Shown here: piece by piece, positions 8,385-16,252 of the stretch
How positions within the stretch are numbered: the first letter of the stretch is position 1
How the letters are laid out: each line of letters starts with the position of its first letter
Source: Candidatus Poribacteria bacterium
GTDB taxonomy: Bacteria; Poribacteria; WGA-4E; WGA-3G
Assembly (NCBI GenBank): GCA_009841255.1
Contig: VXMD01000082.1
Location: 1 to 64,000 of the forward strand
Length of the DNA stretch: 64,000 nt
Direction of reading: 5' to 3'
Notes under the pieces: model-generated
Databases searched by the model: none
What the model was told of the DNA's origin: nothing
Seen by the model: the letters and a program-made list of their open reading frames with translations, nothing else
Translations under genes and position numbers: made by a program

Positions 8385-9683
8385 TTATTTAGTCAATGCC
8401 TCATAGGTCAGCACTTTAAATTCGTGGTGGAACGGATACGGATTATTGTGAATCTGTGTCATGAGCACCCCGACCACCTCTTCAACGGGATCGATCCAGA
8501 AGGTGGTAGCAGCGGCACCGCCCCAACTGAAACTCCCGACGGACTCCGGCGTGTCCTTGGATTCTCCATCATCGTCATCATCTTTATCATCCTTATCACC
8601 AGGGTCTTTTTTCGCATCTTTATCATCTTTACCATCTTCATCATCGGGGTCTTCCGATTTCTCATCACCTACGACAGCGAAACCGAGTCCAAACCAACCC
8701 TCGTGATGTGGATAGCGCATCAACTCAACCGTTTCCTTCGCTAATATACGGGCACCGTCGAGCTCACCGCCGTTGAGCAACATCTGAGAAAATCGCATGT
8801 AATCCGCCGCGGTTGAGACGAGCCCGCCACCGCCGGACGGGAAAAACGTGAATTCACCGTCTGCGTCGGCTTTCGATCCAACACGTTCAAGCCCATCGGC
8901 TTTACTAAAACTATACAGTGCGGCAAACCTGCCCCGTTTCTCCGGTGGGACCGAAAATGCGGTGTCCACCATGCCGAGGGGTCCAAAGAGACGCGTTTGG
9001 AGGAATTCTTCAAACGGCATTCCGGAAACGACTTCCACAAGATACCCGAGGACATCCGTAGAGACGCCGTAGGTCCATCTTTCGCCGGGTTCGTGAACGA
9101 GTGGGATGTCGCCGAGTGTTTTCGTCATACTCACTAACGTCGCGCTGGCACCAGACATTTTCAGAGCTTTATAGCGTTCATCGACGGGTTTATTCCCCCA
9201 ACCGTAAGTCAACCCAGCGGTATGCATGAGGAGGTGCTTGATCGTCATCTCGCTTTTCGCGTCCGAGATTTCGGTCTGATCCTTGTTGTAGACCTTCATG
9301 TTCTTAAATTCGGGAATAAACCGAGAGACGGGTGTGTCGAGTTGAAAATATCCCTCCTCATAGAGCATCATCACGGCGACACTGGTAATCGGTTTTGACA
9401 TGGAGTAGATACGGAAGATTGTATCGGGCGTAATGGGTTCCTTATTCTCGATATCTCGCATGCCGACGGTTTCAAAATGGACGATTTTCCCGCGTCTCGC
9501 TATGACTGTCAGGAATCCGGGGAGATGTTCGTCATCGACATAACCCTGCAGCATAGGACGGATGCGTTCGAGGCGTTCGGCAGAGAAGCCGATCTCTTCC
9601 GGGGCTGCCATCGGTAGTCCTTTTCCAAAGGCAAGTGTTGAGATGTAAAAAAGCAGTAAGCACATATAGGTCACTTTTTTCAA
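8385..9683 (-). CDS. Exported serine hydrolase, class C beta-lactamase fold, with acidic low-complexity insert (paralogue 3)
   Basis: 432 residues. Unlike its two neighbours it has an N-terminal signal peptide (M-K-K-V-T-Y-M-C-L-L-L-F-Y-I-S-T-L-A-F-G), so it probably acts outside the cytoplasm. Motifs: S-M-S-K (nucleophile), W-T-Y-G-V-S, and G-G-A-A-A-T-T-F-W-I-D-P. Between the last two blocks sits a ~45-residue Asp/Lys/Glu-rich insert (about residues 335-380) absent from the paralogues; such runs often bind cations or act as linkers. The start is TTG at 9681-9683 with AAAGGA seven bases upstream. It is the upstream gene of the triplet. Confidence 0.87.
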   Translation of the reverse strand: MKKVTYMCLLLFYISTLAFGKGLPMAAPEEIGFSAERLERIRPMLQGYVDDEHLPGFLTVIARRGKIVHFETVGMRDIENKEPITPDTIFRIYSMSKPITSVAVMMLYEEGYFQLDTPVSRFIPEFKNMKVYNKDQTEISDAKSEMTIKHLLMHTAGLTYGWGNKPVDERYKALKMSGASATLVSMTKTLGDIPLVHEPGERWTYGVSTDVLGYLVEVVSGMPFEEFLQTRLFGPLGMVDTAFSVPPEKRGRFAALYSFSKADGLERVGSKADADGEFTFFPSGGGGLVSTAADYMRFSQMLLNGGELDGARILAKETVELMRYPHHEGWFGLGFAVVGDEKSEDPDDEDGKDDKDAKKDPGDKDDKDDDDDGESKDTPESVGSFSWGGAAATTFWIDPVEEVVGVLMTQIHNNPYPFHHEFKVLTYEALTK

Positions 9684-10016
9684 TCTATTTTCCTTTCTCT
9701 TTTATACTAAAGTAACCCAAGTTGTTACCTAATAGATTTTGGGTATTTAAACACAGATTTTTTATGAAAAAGCGTCTCTTTACACCCCGTAGGGATGTTA
9801 TGTCTATAGAAAATCGGACATTTAAGGAGCTGCACCCCGTAGGGGTGCCATGTGAATGAAAAAGTGGCAACTTGGGTTAAAGTATGCAATTAACAACACG
9901 ATATAAAGCGGCGAGGTGTTCTTGATAGGGGTTTTTGCTTGCGTATTTCTGCGGATTTCCCCAAGGAAACCTCGCCAGCAGTGGAAGGACGTTTTCTCAA
10001 TCCATTCCGTTTCCTT
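9684..10016. other. Gene-free stretch filled by repeats
   Basis: Holds the inverted right-hand copy of the CACCCCTACGGGGTG repeat (9712-9880, listed separately) and then a fragment with GCGAGGT...ACCTCGCC (about 9911-9976) of another dispersed family. No coding signal on either strand. Confidence 0.6.
9712..9880 (-). repeat. Palindromic repeat, right copy (inverted)
   Basis: Read on the minus strand: CACCCCTACGGGGTGCAG, about 18 variable bases, TTTTCTATAGACATA, then a second CCCTACGGGGTG, ending in AACTTGGGTTACT near 9712. It is the same order as the left copy at 3763-3902 but opposite orientation. Confidence 0.8.
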
Positions 10017-10829
10017 CTACGGTGCCCGTTTGAGGTATCCCCAACGCGTTGCGAGTTTACCACTGGGTTCAACATTGAGAATCGCAGCCAAACCGACATC
10101 CATCGCTTCCTGAATTTCCGCTTCGGTTCGTGCGACATTGGAGATGCGCACCTCGTCAATAACACCTTTCAATCCGTTTGCGTTATTGAGGTTCGGCACA
10201 CCGATTGTAATCGGATCTGCACTCTGAAACGTCGTACCGTTGGGTGCTTCGACTTCCAATTCACCATCGACGTACGCCCGTCCCATTTTGCCATCATAGG
10301 TAAAGGCGAGATGATGCCATTTGTCGTCGGTGATCTTGGTCGTGCCATCTATACTAAACCCACATGCCCCATTCGCTCCGATTTCCGAGTGCAGCACGTG
10401 TTGATCCACATGAACCCAGATACCGTAGTTTCGGTTGCCGCATCCTGCCTGCTGTTTGCAGACGATGCCCTGCCATTTCCCTGTGCCTTCTGCCACCTTG
10501 ACCCAGGCTTCAATACTGAGCGTTTCCAATTCCAGTTTCTTGGTGGACTTGACGACGACGTATCCACTGTCATTGCCCGGAAATTCCAACCCACCTCCGA
10601 ACTTCGCTTTGACCCATTTGGGTTTTCCTGCGAATTCACCATCGTGTCCGTTGCCGGAAGCGTCTTTCGCGACATCGCCACTCCCTTCCTCAAAGAGCCA
10701 GACAGCGACGGTATTTTTATCGACCTCCGCATCGACAGACGGACCACCGATCAGGGCTAAAATTACCACCACCATGGAGAGACACTTGATGCTATAGATA
10801 GATCTTGTACCTGTAGTGTGCATAGTCAT
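10017..10829 (-). CDS. Secreted LamG (concanavalin A-like) domain protein with WG tail
   Basis: 270 residues. A hydrophobic leader (residues ~15-34) is followed by one LamG/LamG-like jelly-roll domain: V-A-V-W-L-F-E-E-G-S-G, A-S-G-N-G-H-D-G, L-S-I-E-A-W-V-K, W-H-H-L-A-F-T-Y-D-G and I-D-E-V-R-I-S-N-V-A. Such domains bind carbohydrate or other surface ligands. The C-terminus E-P-S-G-K-L-A-T-R-W-G-Y-L-K-R-A-P matches the tails of three other proteins in this window and lies outside the lectin fold. ATG at 10829 or 10823; a G-rich site (AAGGGGG) precedes both. Confidence 0.85.
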   Translation of the reverse strand: MTMHTTGTRSIYSIKCLSMVVVILALIGGPSVDAEVDKNTVAVWLFEEGSGDVAKDASGNGHDGEFAGKPKWVKAKFGGGLEFPGNDSGYVVVKSTKKLELETLSIEAWVKVAEGTGKWQGIVCKQQAGCGNRNYGIWVHVDQHVLHSEIGANGACGFSIDGTTKITDDKWHHLAFTYDGKMGRAYVDGELEVEAPNGTTFQSADPITIGVPNLNNANGLKGVIDEVRISNVARTEAEIQEAMDVGLAAILNVEPSGKLATRWGYLKRAP

Positions 10830-11006
10830 TTCCCCCTTTATTGCGATATTCTACCAGAACACGCATGTTAAAGTCAAGCATTTGGTGTGCATTCGAGAGG
10901 GCTATTAGTTTTCCATACTTCAAGTTCACTGGATCGTAGTAGGGAAACCCTGCGCAAGTCGCGCGTGGACTTGCGGGACAATGCCCGTTATATACACCCT
11001 TAGAAT

Positions 11007-11022
11007 GTGCGATGAATCGCAC
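11007..11022 (+). repeat. Palindrome GTGCGATGAATCGCAC, copy 1
   Basis: 7-bp perfect stem with a 2-nt centre, followed by GACTACAAAC. The surrounding ~50 bases, starting at TGCCCGTTATAT, align with 28580-28640, where the second copy sits just upstream of the heme O synthase gene. Confidence 0.7.
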
Positions 11023-11103
11023 GACTACAAACACATTCATGTGTCGCGAGTCGTAGATAACTCCTACACGTAAACTGAATGGCTTTATCCAGAGATAAAA
11101 ATG

Positions 11104-11132
11104 TTGACAGGAGACTGTGCATCGCGTATAAT
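11104..11132 (+). promoter_or_regulatory. Consensus sigma70 promoter of the oxidoreductase
   Basis: TTGACA (11104-11109), 17-base spacer, TATAAT (11127-11132): a full consensus match. Predicted transcription start near 11139, giving a ~64-nt leader that ends in AAGGAGG before the ATG at 11203. The plus-strand SDR gene follows on the same strand. Confidence 0.9.
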
Positions 11133-11202
11133 TTCGCATGTTCACTTGTCGGCGCGTGTTGGACACGCGTGAATTCCGAGGGACGCATAAGGAGGCTTTT
11201 AC

Positions 11203-12378
11203 ATGGGAACCGAACGAATTAAAATGGGATTGGTCGGATGCGGTGGTATGTCGGGTGCACACATGGGCGGGTATCGCGAACTCTGGTCGAAAGGCATCAG
11301 GGATTATGAGATCGTGGCGGCGTGCGACATCGCAGTGGAACGCGCCGAAGAACGGGCACATCAGGCGCACGAGTTTCAAGGCGGAACGAAACCAGCCGTC
11401 TACACAGAACTCGATGAGATGTTGGCGAAGCATCCGGATCTGGCGTGCGTTGACATCTGTGCGCTCCACAGTGCCCATCATACACTCGCCATCCCTGCGC
11501 TCGATGCTGGAAAACACGTTATCATTGAAAAGCCGTTCGGCATCACAATGCGGGCATGTAAACTGATGATGGAAGCCGCCGATCGAAACGATAGAATTAT
11601 TTCCGTCGCTGAAAACTATCGTCTGGCACGCATCCAACGCACCCGCAGCTGGGCAATCGCTCAAGGACGTATCGGTGATCCCCGTATGTTCTTCTGGGTA
11701 GAGGTCAGTGAAGGCTTAGGGAAATGGGGATGGCGTAACTTCAAGATGGATGCAGGCGGTGGCTGGGCATTGGACGGTGGCGTGCATTTTACGGATCTGA
11801 TGCGCTATATCCTCGGTATGGAAGCCGAGGAGGTCTATGCGATCAACAAGGCGTATGAACCGTTCCGCTACGACAATCCTGCAGAAAGAGAAGGCGGATA
11901 CGCCGTTGACGTTGAGGACGCGATGATCGCCACTATCAAGTTTGAGCAGGGCGTTACAGCGCAATGGACATGGGTCGGCTCTGCCCCCGGACACGGTTTC
12001 CGTCAACACACCGTTTACGGCAGCGAAGGCTCGCTCGATTGGAACCAGGGGTTGGTGCCGCGTAGTGGCGAACCGATCTCCAACGATGACCTTATGCAGG
12101 AGTTCACGGATAGCCTCAGCGACTCGGAACGGGAATACTACTTCCCGGGCGGTGTGGAAGATACCGTCGCGATTGAACTGAAATACTTCGCCGATGCCAT
12201 TCAGAGCGGTGGCACACCGGAAGTGGATGCCGTCGAAGGTATGCGGTCAGAAGCCATCTGCATGGCAGTCTATGAATCGGGATGGTTCGGTCGCCCAGTG
12301 ACGATTCAAGAGATCGAAAACTGCGAGTTAGAAGGCTACCAGAAGGAAATCAACGATAAGTTAGGTATTGGCAATTAG
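11203..12378 (+). CDS. Gfo/Idh/MocA family NAD(P)-dependent oxidoreductase
   Basis: 391 residues. The N-terminal Rossmann fold shows G-L-V-G-C-G-G-M-S-G (GxGxxG-type dinucleotide motif) and the signature E-K-P-F-G at about residue 108. The substrate domain has D-G-G-V-H-F-T-D-L-M-R-Y, with the conserved catalytic-region His, and ends with E-A-I-C-M-A-V-Y-E-S, normal for the family. These enzymes oxidise sugars, inositols and related polyols; the exact substrate cannot be read. AAGGAGG lies seven bases upstream of the ATG, with a consensus promoter ahead of it, so strong expression is likely. Followed by an SDR gene after a 175-base repeat-filled gap. Confidence 0.93.
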   Translation: MGTERIKMGLVGCGGMSGAHMGGYRELWSKGIRDYEIVAACDIAVERAEERAHQAHEFQGGTKPAVYTELDEMLAKHPDLACVDICALHSAHHTLAIPALDAGKHVIIEKPFGITMRACKLMMEAADRNDRIISVAENYRLARIQRTRSWAIAQGRIGDPRMFFWVEVSEGLGKWGWRNFKMDAGGGWALDGGVHFTDLMRYILGMEAEEVYAINKAYEPFRYDNPAEREGGYAVDVEDAMIATIKFEQGVTAQWTWVGSAPGHGFRQHTVYGSEGSLDWNQGLVPRSGEPISNDDLMQEFTDSLSDSEREYYFPGGVEDTVAIELKYFADAIQSGGTPEVDAVEGMRSEAICMAVYESGWFGRPVTIQEIENCELEGYQKEINDKLGIGN

Positions 12379-12467
12379 TTACCAGTTGTCAGAGGAATAG
12401 TTGTCGGTTATCGGTTGTCAGTTTGCCTCACAGTGAGAGTTAAGAGAGTTTGGTTAGGCCCAAACCC
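12379..12467 (+). repeat. GTTATCGGTTGTCAG-type intergenic repeat
   Basis: Just behind the oxidoreductase stop codon: GTTACCAGTTGTCAG, GTTGTCGGTTATCGG, TTGTCAG in series. This family recurs in most gaps of the window (26083, 29590, 32238, 34925, 42683, 46885, 59365 and 61138). Confidence 0.65.
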
Positions 12468-12553
12468 GTAGCCTGCAACAACGGCGCAGGCGGATATAAG
12501 GAAAGGCACATCAATACCCAAAACCGTCTGACCGAACCGCAAGGAATAATTAA
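12468..12553 (+). repeat. Leader repeat (family A), SDR copy
   Basis: Starts GTAGCCTGC, forms a GCCTGC/GCAGGC hairpin, runs GGCGGAT, then a variable middle, and ends AACCGCAAGGAATAATTAA directly against the ATG at 12554. It is the only family-A copy on the plus strand that serves a plus-strand gene, which shows that element and gene orientation go together. Confidence 0.8.
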
Positions 12554-13354
12554 ATGGATCGATTAAATGGGAAAGTTGCGATTGTTACAGGTGCCGGCAA
12601 AAAAGGGGAAGTCGACGGCACCGGCTATGCGACATCCATGCTCTTCGCGAGAGAGGGTGCGAAAGTGCTGTTGGCGGACCTCTCCCCTGAGAACGCCAAC
12701 GCCACGCTTGCAGAGATCGAGGCAGAAGGTGGTGAAGCCGCAATATTCATCGGTGATATATCCACAGAGGAAGCCTGTGCTGGGATGGTAGAAGCCGCCG
12801 TCGAACGTTTTGGGAAAGTGAACGTCCTCTTCAACAACGTCGGACTTGGCGGTTCCGGAGTGGTCACACAGGTAGACGAAGAGAAGTGGGACAGGGTCAT
12901 GGATGTCAATCTCAAAAGCATGATTATGGCGTGTAAACATGCCGTGCCACGGATGGCTGAGGCGGGGGGCGGCTCAATTATCAACGTCTCGTCCATCGAT
13001 GCGTTGCGTGCGGGTTCCTCTCGGAATCTGCCGTATGCCGCCGCGAAAGGTGGGATGATCTCCGCGACAACGGTAATGGCGGTTCATCACGGACGCGACA
13101 ACATTCGGGTGAATTGCATCGCGCCGGGACATCTTTACGCTTCGTTCCCTGCGCCGTATTTGAGCGAAGCGGAGCGGGAGCGGCGACGGCTTATCGGACC
13201 GCTCGGGACAGAGGGAACGGCGTGGGATGTCGCTTGGGCAACCGTTTTTCTCGCGAGTGATGAGTCGAAATGGATCTCCGGTGTGACTTTTCCGATCGAT
13301 GCGGGGTTACTCGCCGCAACGCCACTCGCTGTTGTCCACCAGCTCGACGAATAA
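12554..13354 (+). CDS. Short-chain dehydrogenase/reductase (SDR)
   Basis: 266 residues, classical SDR length. It has V-A-I-V-T-G-A-G-K-K-G-E (cofactor glycine motif, with a short insertion before the last glycines), N-N-V-G in place of N-N-A-G, I-I-N-V-S-S with the catalytic Ser, and Y-A-A-A-K with the catalytic Tyr/Lys. C-terminal G-V-T-F-P-I-D-A-G-L is the usual family ending. It probably reduces or oxidises a sugar or sugar-derived alcohol together with the preceding Gfo/Idh/MocA enzyme, but the substrate is unknown. The start codon abuts a family-A leader repeat that supplies the only purine-rich site. Confidence 0.92.
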   Translation: MDRLNGKVAIVTGAGKKGEVDGTGYATSMLFAREGAKVLLADLSPENANATLAEIEAEGGEAAIFIGDISTEEACAGMVEAAVERFGKVNVLFNNVGLGGSGVVTQVDEEKWDRVMDVNLKSMIMACKHAVPRMAEAGGGSIINVSSIDALRAGSSRNLPYAAAKGGMISATTVMAVHHGRDNIRVNCIAPGHLYASFPAPYLSEAERERRRLIGPLGTEGTAWDVAWATVFLASDESKWISGVTFPIDAGLLAATPLAVVHQLDE

Positions 13355-13453
13355 ATATGCCGTTCCAGAGGCACACATGGCGAACCGGCGTTCGTTCCTA
13401 TAGCACAGCGGAAAGGTTACGGTGAAACAGACACAGATGGCAGAAAAAGAAAA

Positions 13454-13481
13454 CGGGCAACGGACCGAAGTCCATTGCCCG
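13454..13481 (-). terminator. Rho-independent terminator of the lamin-tail protein gene
   Basis: Arms CGGGCAACGGAC (13454-13465) and GTCCATTGCCCG (13470-13481) pair over 12 positions with one mismatch around a CGAA/TTCG tetraloop. On the minus strand it is followed by TTTTCTTTTT. It stands ~40 bases after the stop codon at 13522. Confidence 0.88.
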
Positions 13482-13521
13482 CTGGTTATTTCAGGGATTG
13501 GAATTAGAATATCCCTTGTCG

Positions 13522-15693
13522 TTAATCTCGTAAACGTTTCAATTGCCCCCACTGCGTCGTCAGTTTACCTGTCGCGGAAACCAACCCCTTCAGTCGGACG
13601 GTCGCTAACGTCTGGCGTTCGCCCCCCAAAGACACATCTTCAATTTGATAATAGTAGACCACGTTCGGCTTCGCTGTGGTGTCTGTCCATGTGTAGGTAT
13701 TCCGTTCAGCGGTCGTGCCTGCTCCGGGAATCAACTGGGTATTGATGACCTTGAATTCACCCGTCTTTGTTTGACTCCGCAATATATTGAACCCAGCGTT
13801 GTCCACCTCGGACTCGGTCGTCCACTGAATGACAATCGCGCCAGTTTCCGTCAGGTCTGGTCGGAATTGAGAGAGTTGGACGGGAAGCGCGCCCCCGGCA
13901 CGGATGCCGGGACTCCCATGGTCAGAACTGTGGCCATACCAAGTTATTATTCTTTTTTCTGATAGATACAAGAAACTGGTTTCTGCTGCGGGGATCCATC
14001 CTCCTTGTTGGGTGCCATCGCGCGCTGCGCCTCTGCGATATCTGCGGATCATCGAGGTCCGGTCATCATCTGCTGTCCATCCATTCGGCAATTGCCATAA
14101 GGTCCGACCTCTGATATTAAGGTTTCCGACTTCATCGACGCGGTTATCCCTTCCATCAACGAGTTCGATGTGAAACCCCTGTGTCGGGTGTAAGAAGGGG
14201 TCTCCGCGTCTACTCATCCCAAATTCACGGGAGAGTTCTGTGTAGACATCAAAGACGCGAGACGTTGCGAAGTGGGTGCGATCTGAGTTCCTACCATTCG
14301 CTGAAACGATGAGGGCTGTCTGACGCGGTGGGATCGTTTTCACGTTACCGCTATCCTTAAAATTAATGATTCCGGACAGGGGTGCCCTGTCTGATCGCGG
14401 CTCATTGTAGTTTTCAATAACCAGTTCCCAACCCCGACCAGCATTCAAGGCAACTGTTTCCGTTTTAGAACTATTGAAAAGTTCAATCCACTGGATGTCA
14501 TTTGTGCCGTCCTTGGTAGCGAACATGATTTCGCTAATTGTTACGCTTCCTGTTCCCAACGTGGTGCCTGCGGGTGTAGCGGTTGCAGCGACTCTAAAGG
14601 TGTGTGCGGGGGACGGGGTTGCGACGTTTGGGACCCCACCTGCATCTGTTACAGCCCCCGCCTTGATCTGCACGGTCACCGTTGTCGCACCGGAATCGGG
14701 GATGAGTGTTACGACGTAACTGTTTGTAGCAGCAATTGGGCTGAGCACACCTATCGATGCCCCAATGACTGTGAGTTCACTGGAAAGGAGTGTGGCCCCC
14801 GGCTGCAGGGGTTCGTCAAAGGTGATAGTTGCGCTATACACACCGCCTCCTATAGGGACGGGTGTAATTGTGGCGGCAGGTCCGGTCGTATCTACGGTAA
14901 ACGTGCCTTTGGGGAAGATATACGCGCCGGTAGCCGTGGGTTGGACTGTTATCTTATTTGCATTGATACCGGGGACAATTGTCACCGTCCAAACCCTTTT
15001 TGCGGCATCAGGTGAGAGACCATCACGTTGGATAAATCCCCCCATGACATCAATATCGTTGCGTGTCAGTGTAATTGCTTTTGTTGAGGTGAGTGTCACC
15101 GTAAATGGGGCATTACCAGGGATGGACCTATCAGGTGATAGTGTGAGTGGGGGTGCAGCACTCCGAAGTATATTGACTATTTTTGTGACATGCGAGTTAA
15201 TTTCATTACCCTGCGTGAGTTGATCATGCACAAGCGTACCAAGGGTTCGAGCATAAACCACCTTATTGTCTGTAACACCAATCGCTATATGTACCGTATT
15301 GATATTGTTTTTGACAGTGATTGTTGTGGTGTACACGCTGCCATCAGCATTGGAACTAACACGGGATGCTGTCGCACCGAGTGGCACAATTCTCCCGCTG
15401 CTATCTGCAGCATTCAACACAATATCAGTGGCATCAAACTCAGTTACTGGAGTATTCACAGGAGGCGTACCCTCCTGAAATGTGATAGTCAACTCGAAAG
15501 AGACGGATTCGGCTCTGATACCGTAAACCTGGATGCCTTGCGAGGGATCACCGGTCCCTCCAACATCTTCTACGTCATCTGGGACTGACAACACGGGTAC
15601 CACGGCTGCAGTTGCGGGTGTTGCAACGAAGGCGAGTCCGGTAATGAGTAGCACAAAAAAAACGAAAGAGCATGTCAATTTATTAAAGAACAT
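13522..15693 (-). CDS. Large secreted protein with Ig-like and lamin-tail domains and WG tail
   Basis: 723 residues. Signal peptide (residues 1-29, ending A-T-P-A-T-A-A). Residues ~60-370 form repeated beta-rich, bacterial Ig-like segments (I-T-L-T-R-N-D-I-D-V, V-T-D-A-G-G-V-P-N). From about 380 comes a lamin tail domain (V-T-I-S-E-I-M-F-A ... W-I-E-L-F-N-S-S). The C-terminal fibronectin-like block reads T-E-S-E-V-D-N-A-G-F-N-I-L-R-S and ends with G-K-L-T-T-Q-W-G-Q-L-K-R-L-R-D. Lamin-tail and Ig-like combinations are typical of large extracellular proteins. The tail matches three other proteins here. Intrinsic terminator directly downstream. Confidence 0.85.
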   Translation of the reverse strand: MFFNKLTCSFVFFVLLITGLAFVATPATAAVVPVLSVPDDVEDVGGTGDPSQGIQVYGIRAESVSFELTITFQEGTPPVNTPVTEFDATDIVLNAADSSGRIVPLGATASRVSSNADGSVYTTTITVKNNINTVHIAIGVTDNKVVYARTLGTLVHDQLTQGNEINSHVTKIVNILRSAAPPLTLSPDRSIPGNAPFTVTLTSTKAITLTRNDIDVMGGFIQRDGLSPDAAKRVWTVTIVPGINANKITVQPTATGAYIFPKGTFTVDTTGPAATITPVPIGGGVYSATITFDEPLQPGATLLSSELTVIGASIGVLSPIAATNSYVVTLIPDSGATTVTVQIKAGAVTDAGGVPNVATPSPAHTFRVAATATPAGTTLGTGSVTISEIMFATKDGTNDIQWIELFNSSKTETVALNAGRGWELVIENYNEPRSDRAPLSGIINFKDSGNVKTIPPRQTALIVSANGRNSDRTHFATSRVFDVYTELSREFGMSRRGDPFLHPTQGFHIELVDGRDNRVDEVGNLNIRGRTLWQLPNGWTADDDRTSMIRRYRRGAARDGTQQGGWIPAAETSFLYLSEKRIITWYGHSSDHGSPGIRAGGALPVQLSQFRPDLTETGAIVIQWTTESEVDNAGFNILRSQTKTGEFKVINTQLIPGAGTTAERNTYTWTDTTAKPNVVYYYQIEDVSLGGERQTLATVRLKGLVSATGKLTTQWGQLKRLRD

Positions 15694-15937
15694 TCGTCAT
15701 TTTCCTCCCTCAGGCACATTCAAACTCGGAAATATATTTCGGGCGTTGAGTTCGGTATTCTTTCCCCTTAAATGTGGTTTTCAATCGTGCGCGAATTCTT
15801 AAAATTTTCTCCTGAAGTAAGGTAACGTCATTTTTCGTAAAGGCGTTACGAGAAAGTGCGATAAGAAAGGAAGAAAGGGTCGGGCGGGATACGGTGTGTA
15901 GAGTGTCTGAATCAGGATTTACGGAATTGCCGCTTTC

Positions 15938-16252
15938 TCAGGCATTTTGGTATTTATCATAAAAATTTACGCCGATATGCTGAATCTGTTCAACCATCGC
16001 AGGATTGTCAATCTGATGGAAAATAGATAAGTCAATCGTATAAGGTAGGAGGAGATCATCTAATTCGGTGTCAATTCGGGAGAGGACGCTGTGTGTTAAC
16101 GCGTCACCACAAAGGGTAAGGTCGATGTCAGATCCATTTCGGTAGGTGCCTGCGGCGCGCGAACCGTACAAAATCGCCTTCTCCACTTGTGGATAATGGC
16201 TGAAAACACCTCGGATCTTTTGGAGGGTGTGGTCCGATAAACCGTATTTCAT
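15938..16252 (-). CDS. MntA-like nucleotidyltransferase (antitoxin)
   Basis: 104 residues. The minimal nucleotidyltransferase motif is present: I-L-Y-G-S-R-A-A-G then S-D-I-D-L-T (GSxAxGxxxxxSDxDL), with a further Asp in T-I-D-L-S-I. In characterised HepT/MntA pairs this enzyme AMPylates and neutralises the HEPN RNase. The gene overlaps the upstream HEPN gene by four bases (ATGA type), so the two are translationally coupled. Confidence in the family is high; toxin-antitoxin activity is inferred from the pairing. Confidence 0.9.
   Translation of the reverse strand: MKYGLSDHTLQKIRGVFSHYPQVEKAILYGSRAAGTYRNGSDIDLTLCGDALTHSVLSRIDTELDDLLLPYTIDLSIFHQIDNPAMVEQIQHIGVNFYDKYQNA

Larger units (their letters stand above)
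10830..11202. other. Divergent intergenic region with repeats and promoter
   Basis: Between the LamG gene (minus) and the oxidoreductase (plus). It contains one repeat with GCAAGTCGCGCGTGGACTTG (10953-10981), related to 41443-41472. A palindrome GTGCGATGAATCGCAC (11007-11022) also occurs at 28607-28622. The promoter of the oxidoreductase is at 11104-11132. No additional gene is evident; the long minus-strand frame overlapping the oxidoreductase is a shadow. Confidence 0.6.

Noticed and set aside
8424-8744. Plus-strand frames rich in Ile, Phe and Ser opposite the acidic insert
   Set aside because: They are the complement of the Asp/Lys low-complexity stretch in the hydrolase gene.
10792-11664. 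Minus-strand 290-codon frame
   Set aside because: Overlaps the first 150 codons of the well-supported Gfo/Idh/MocA gene and its consensus promoter; no protein-like features.
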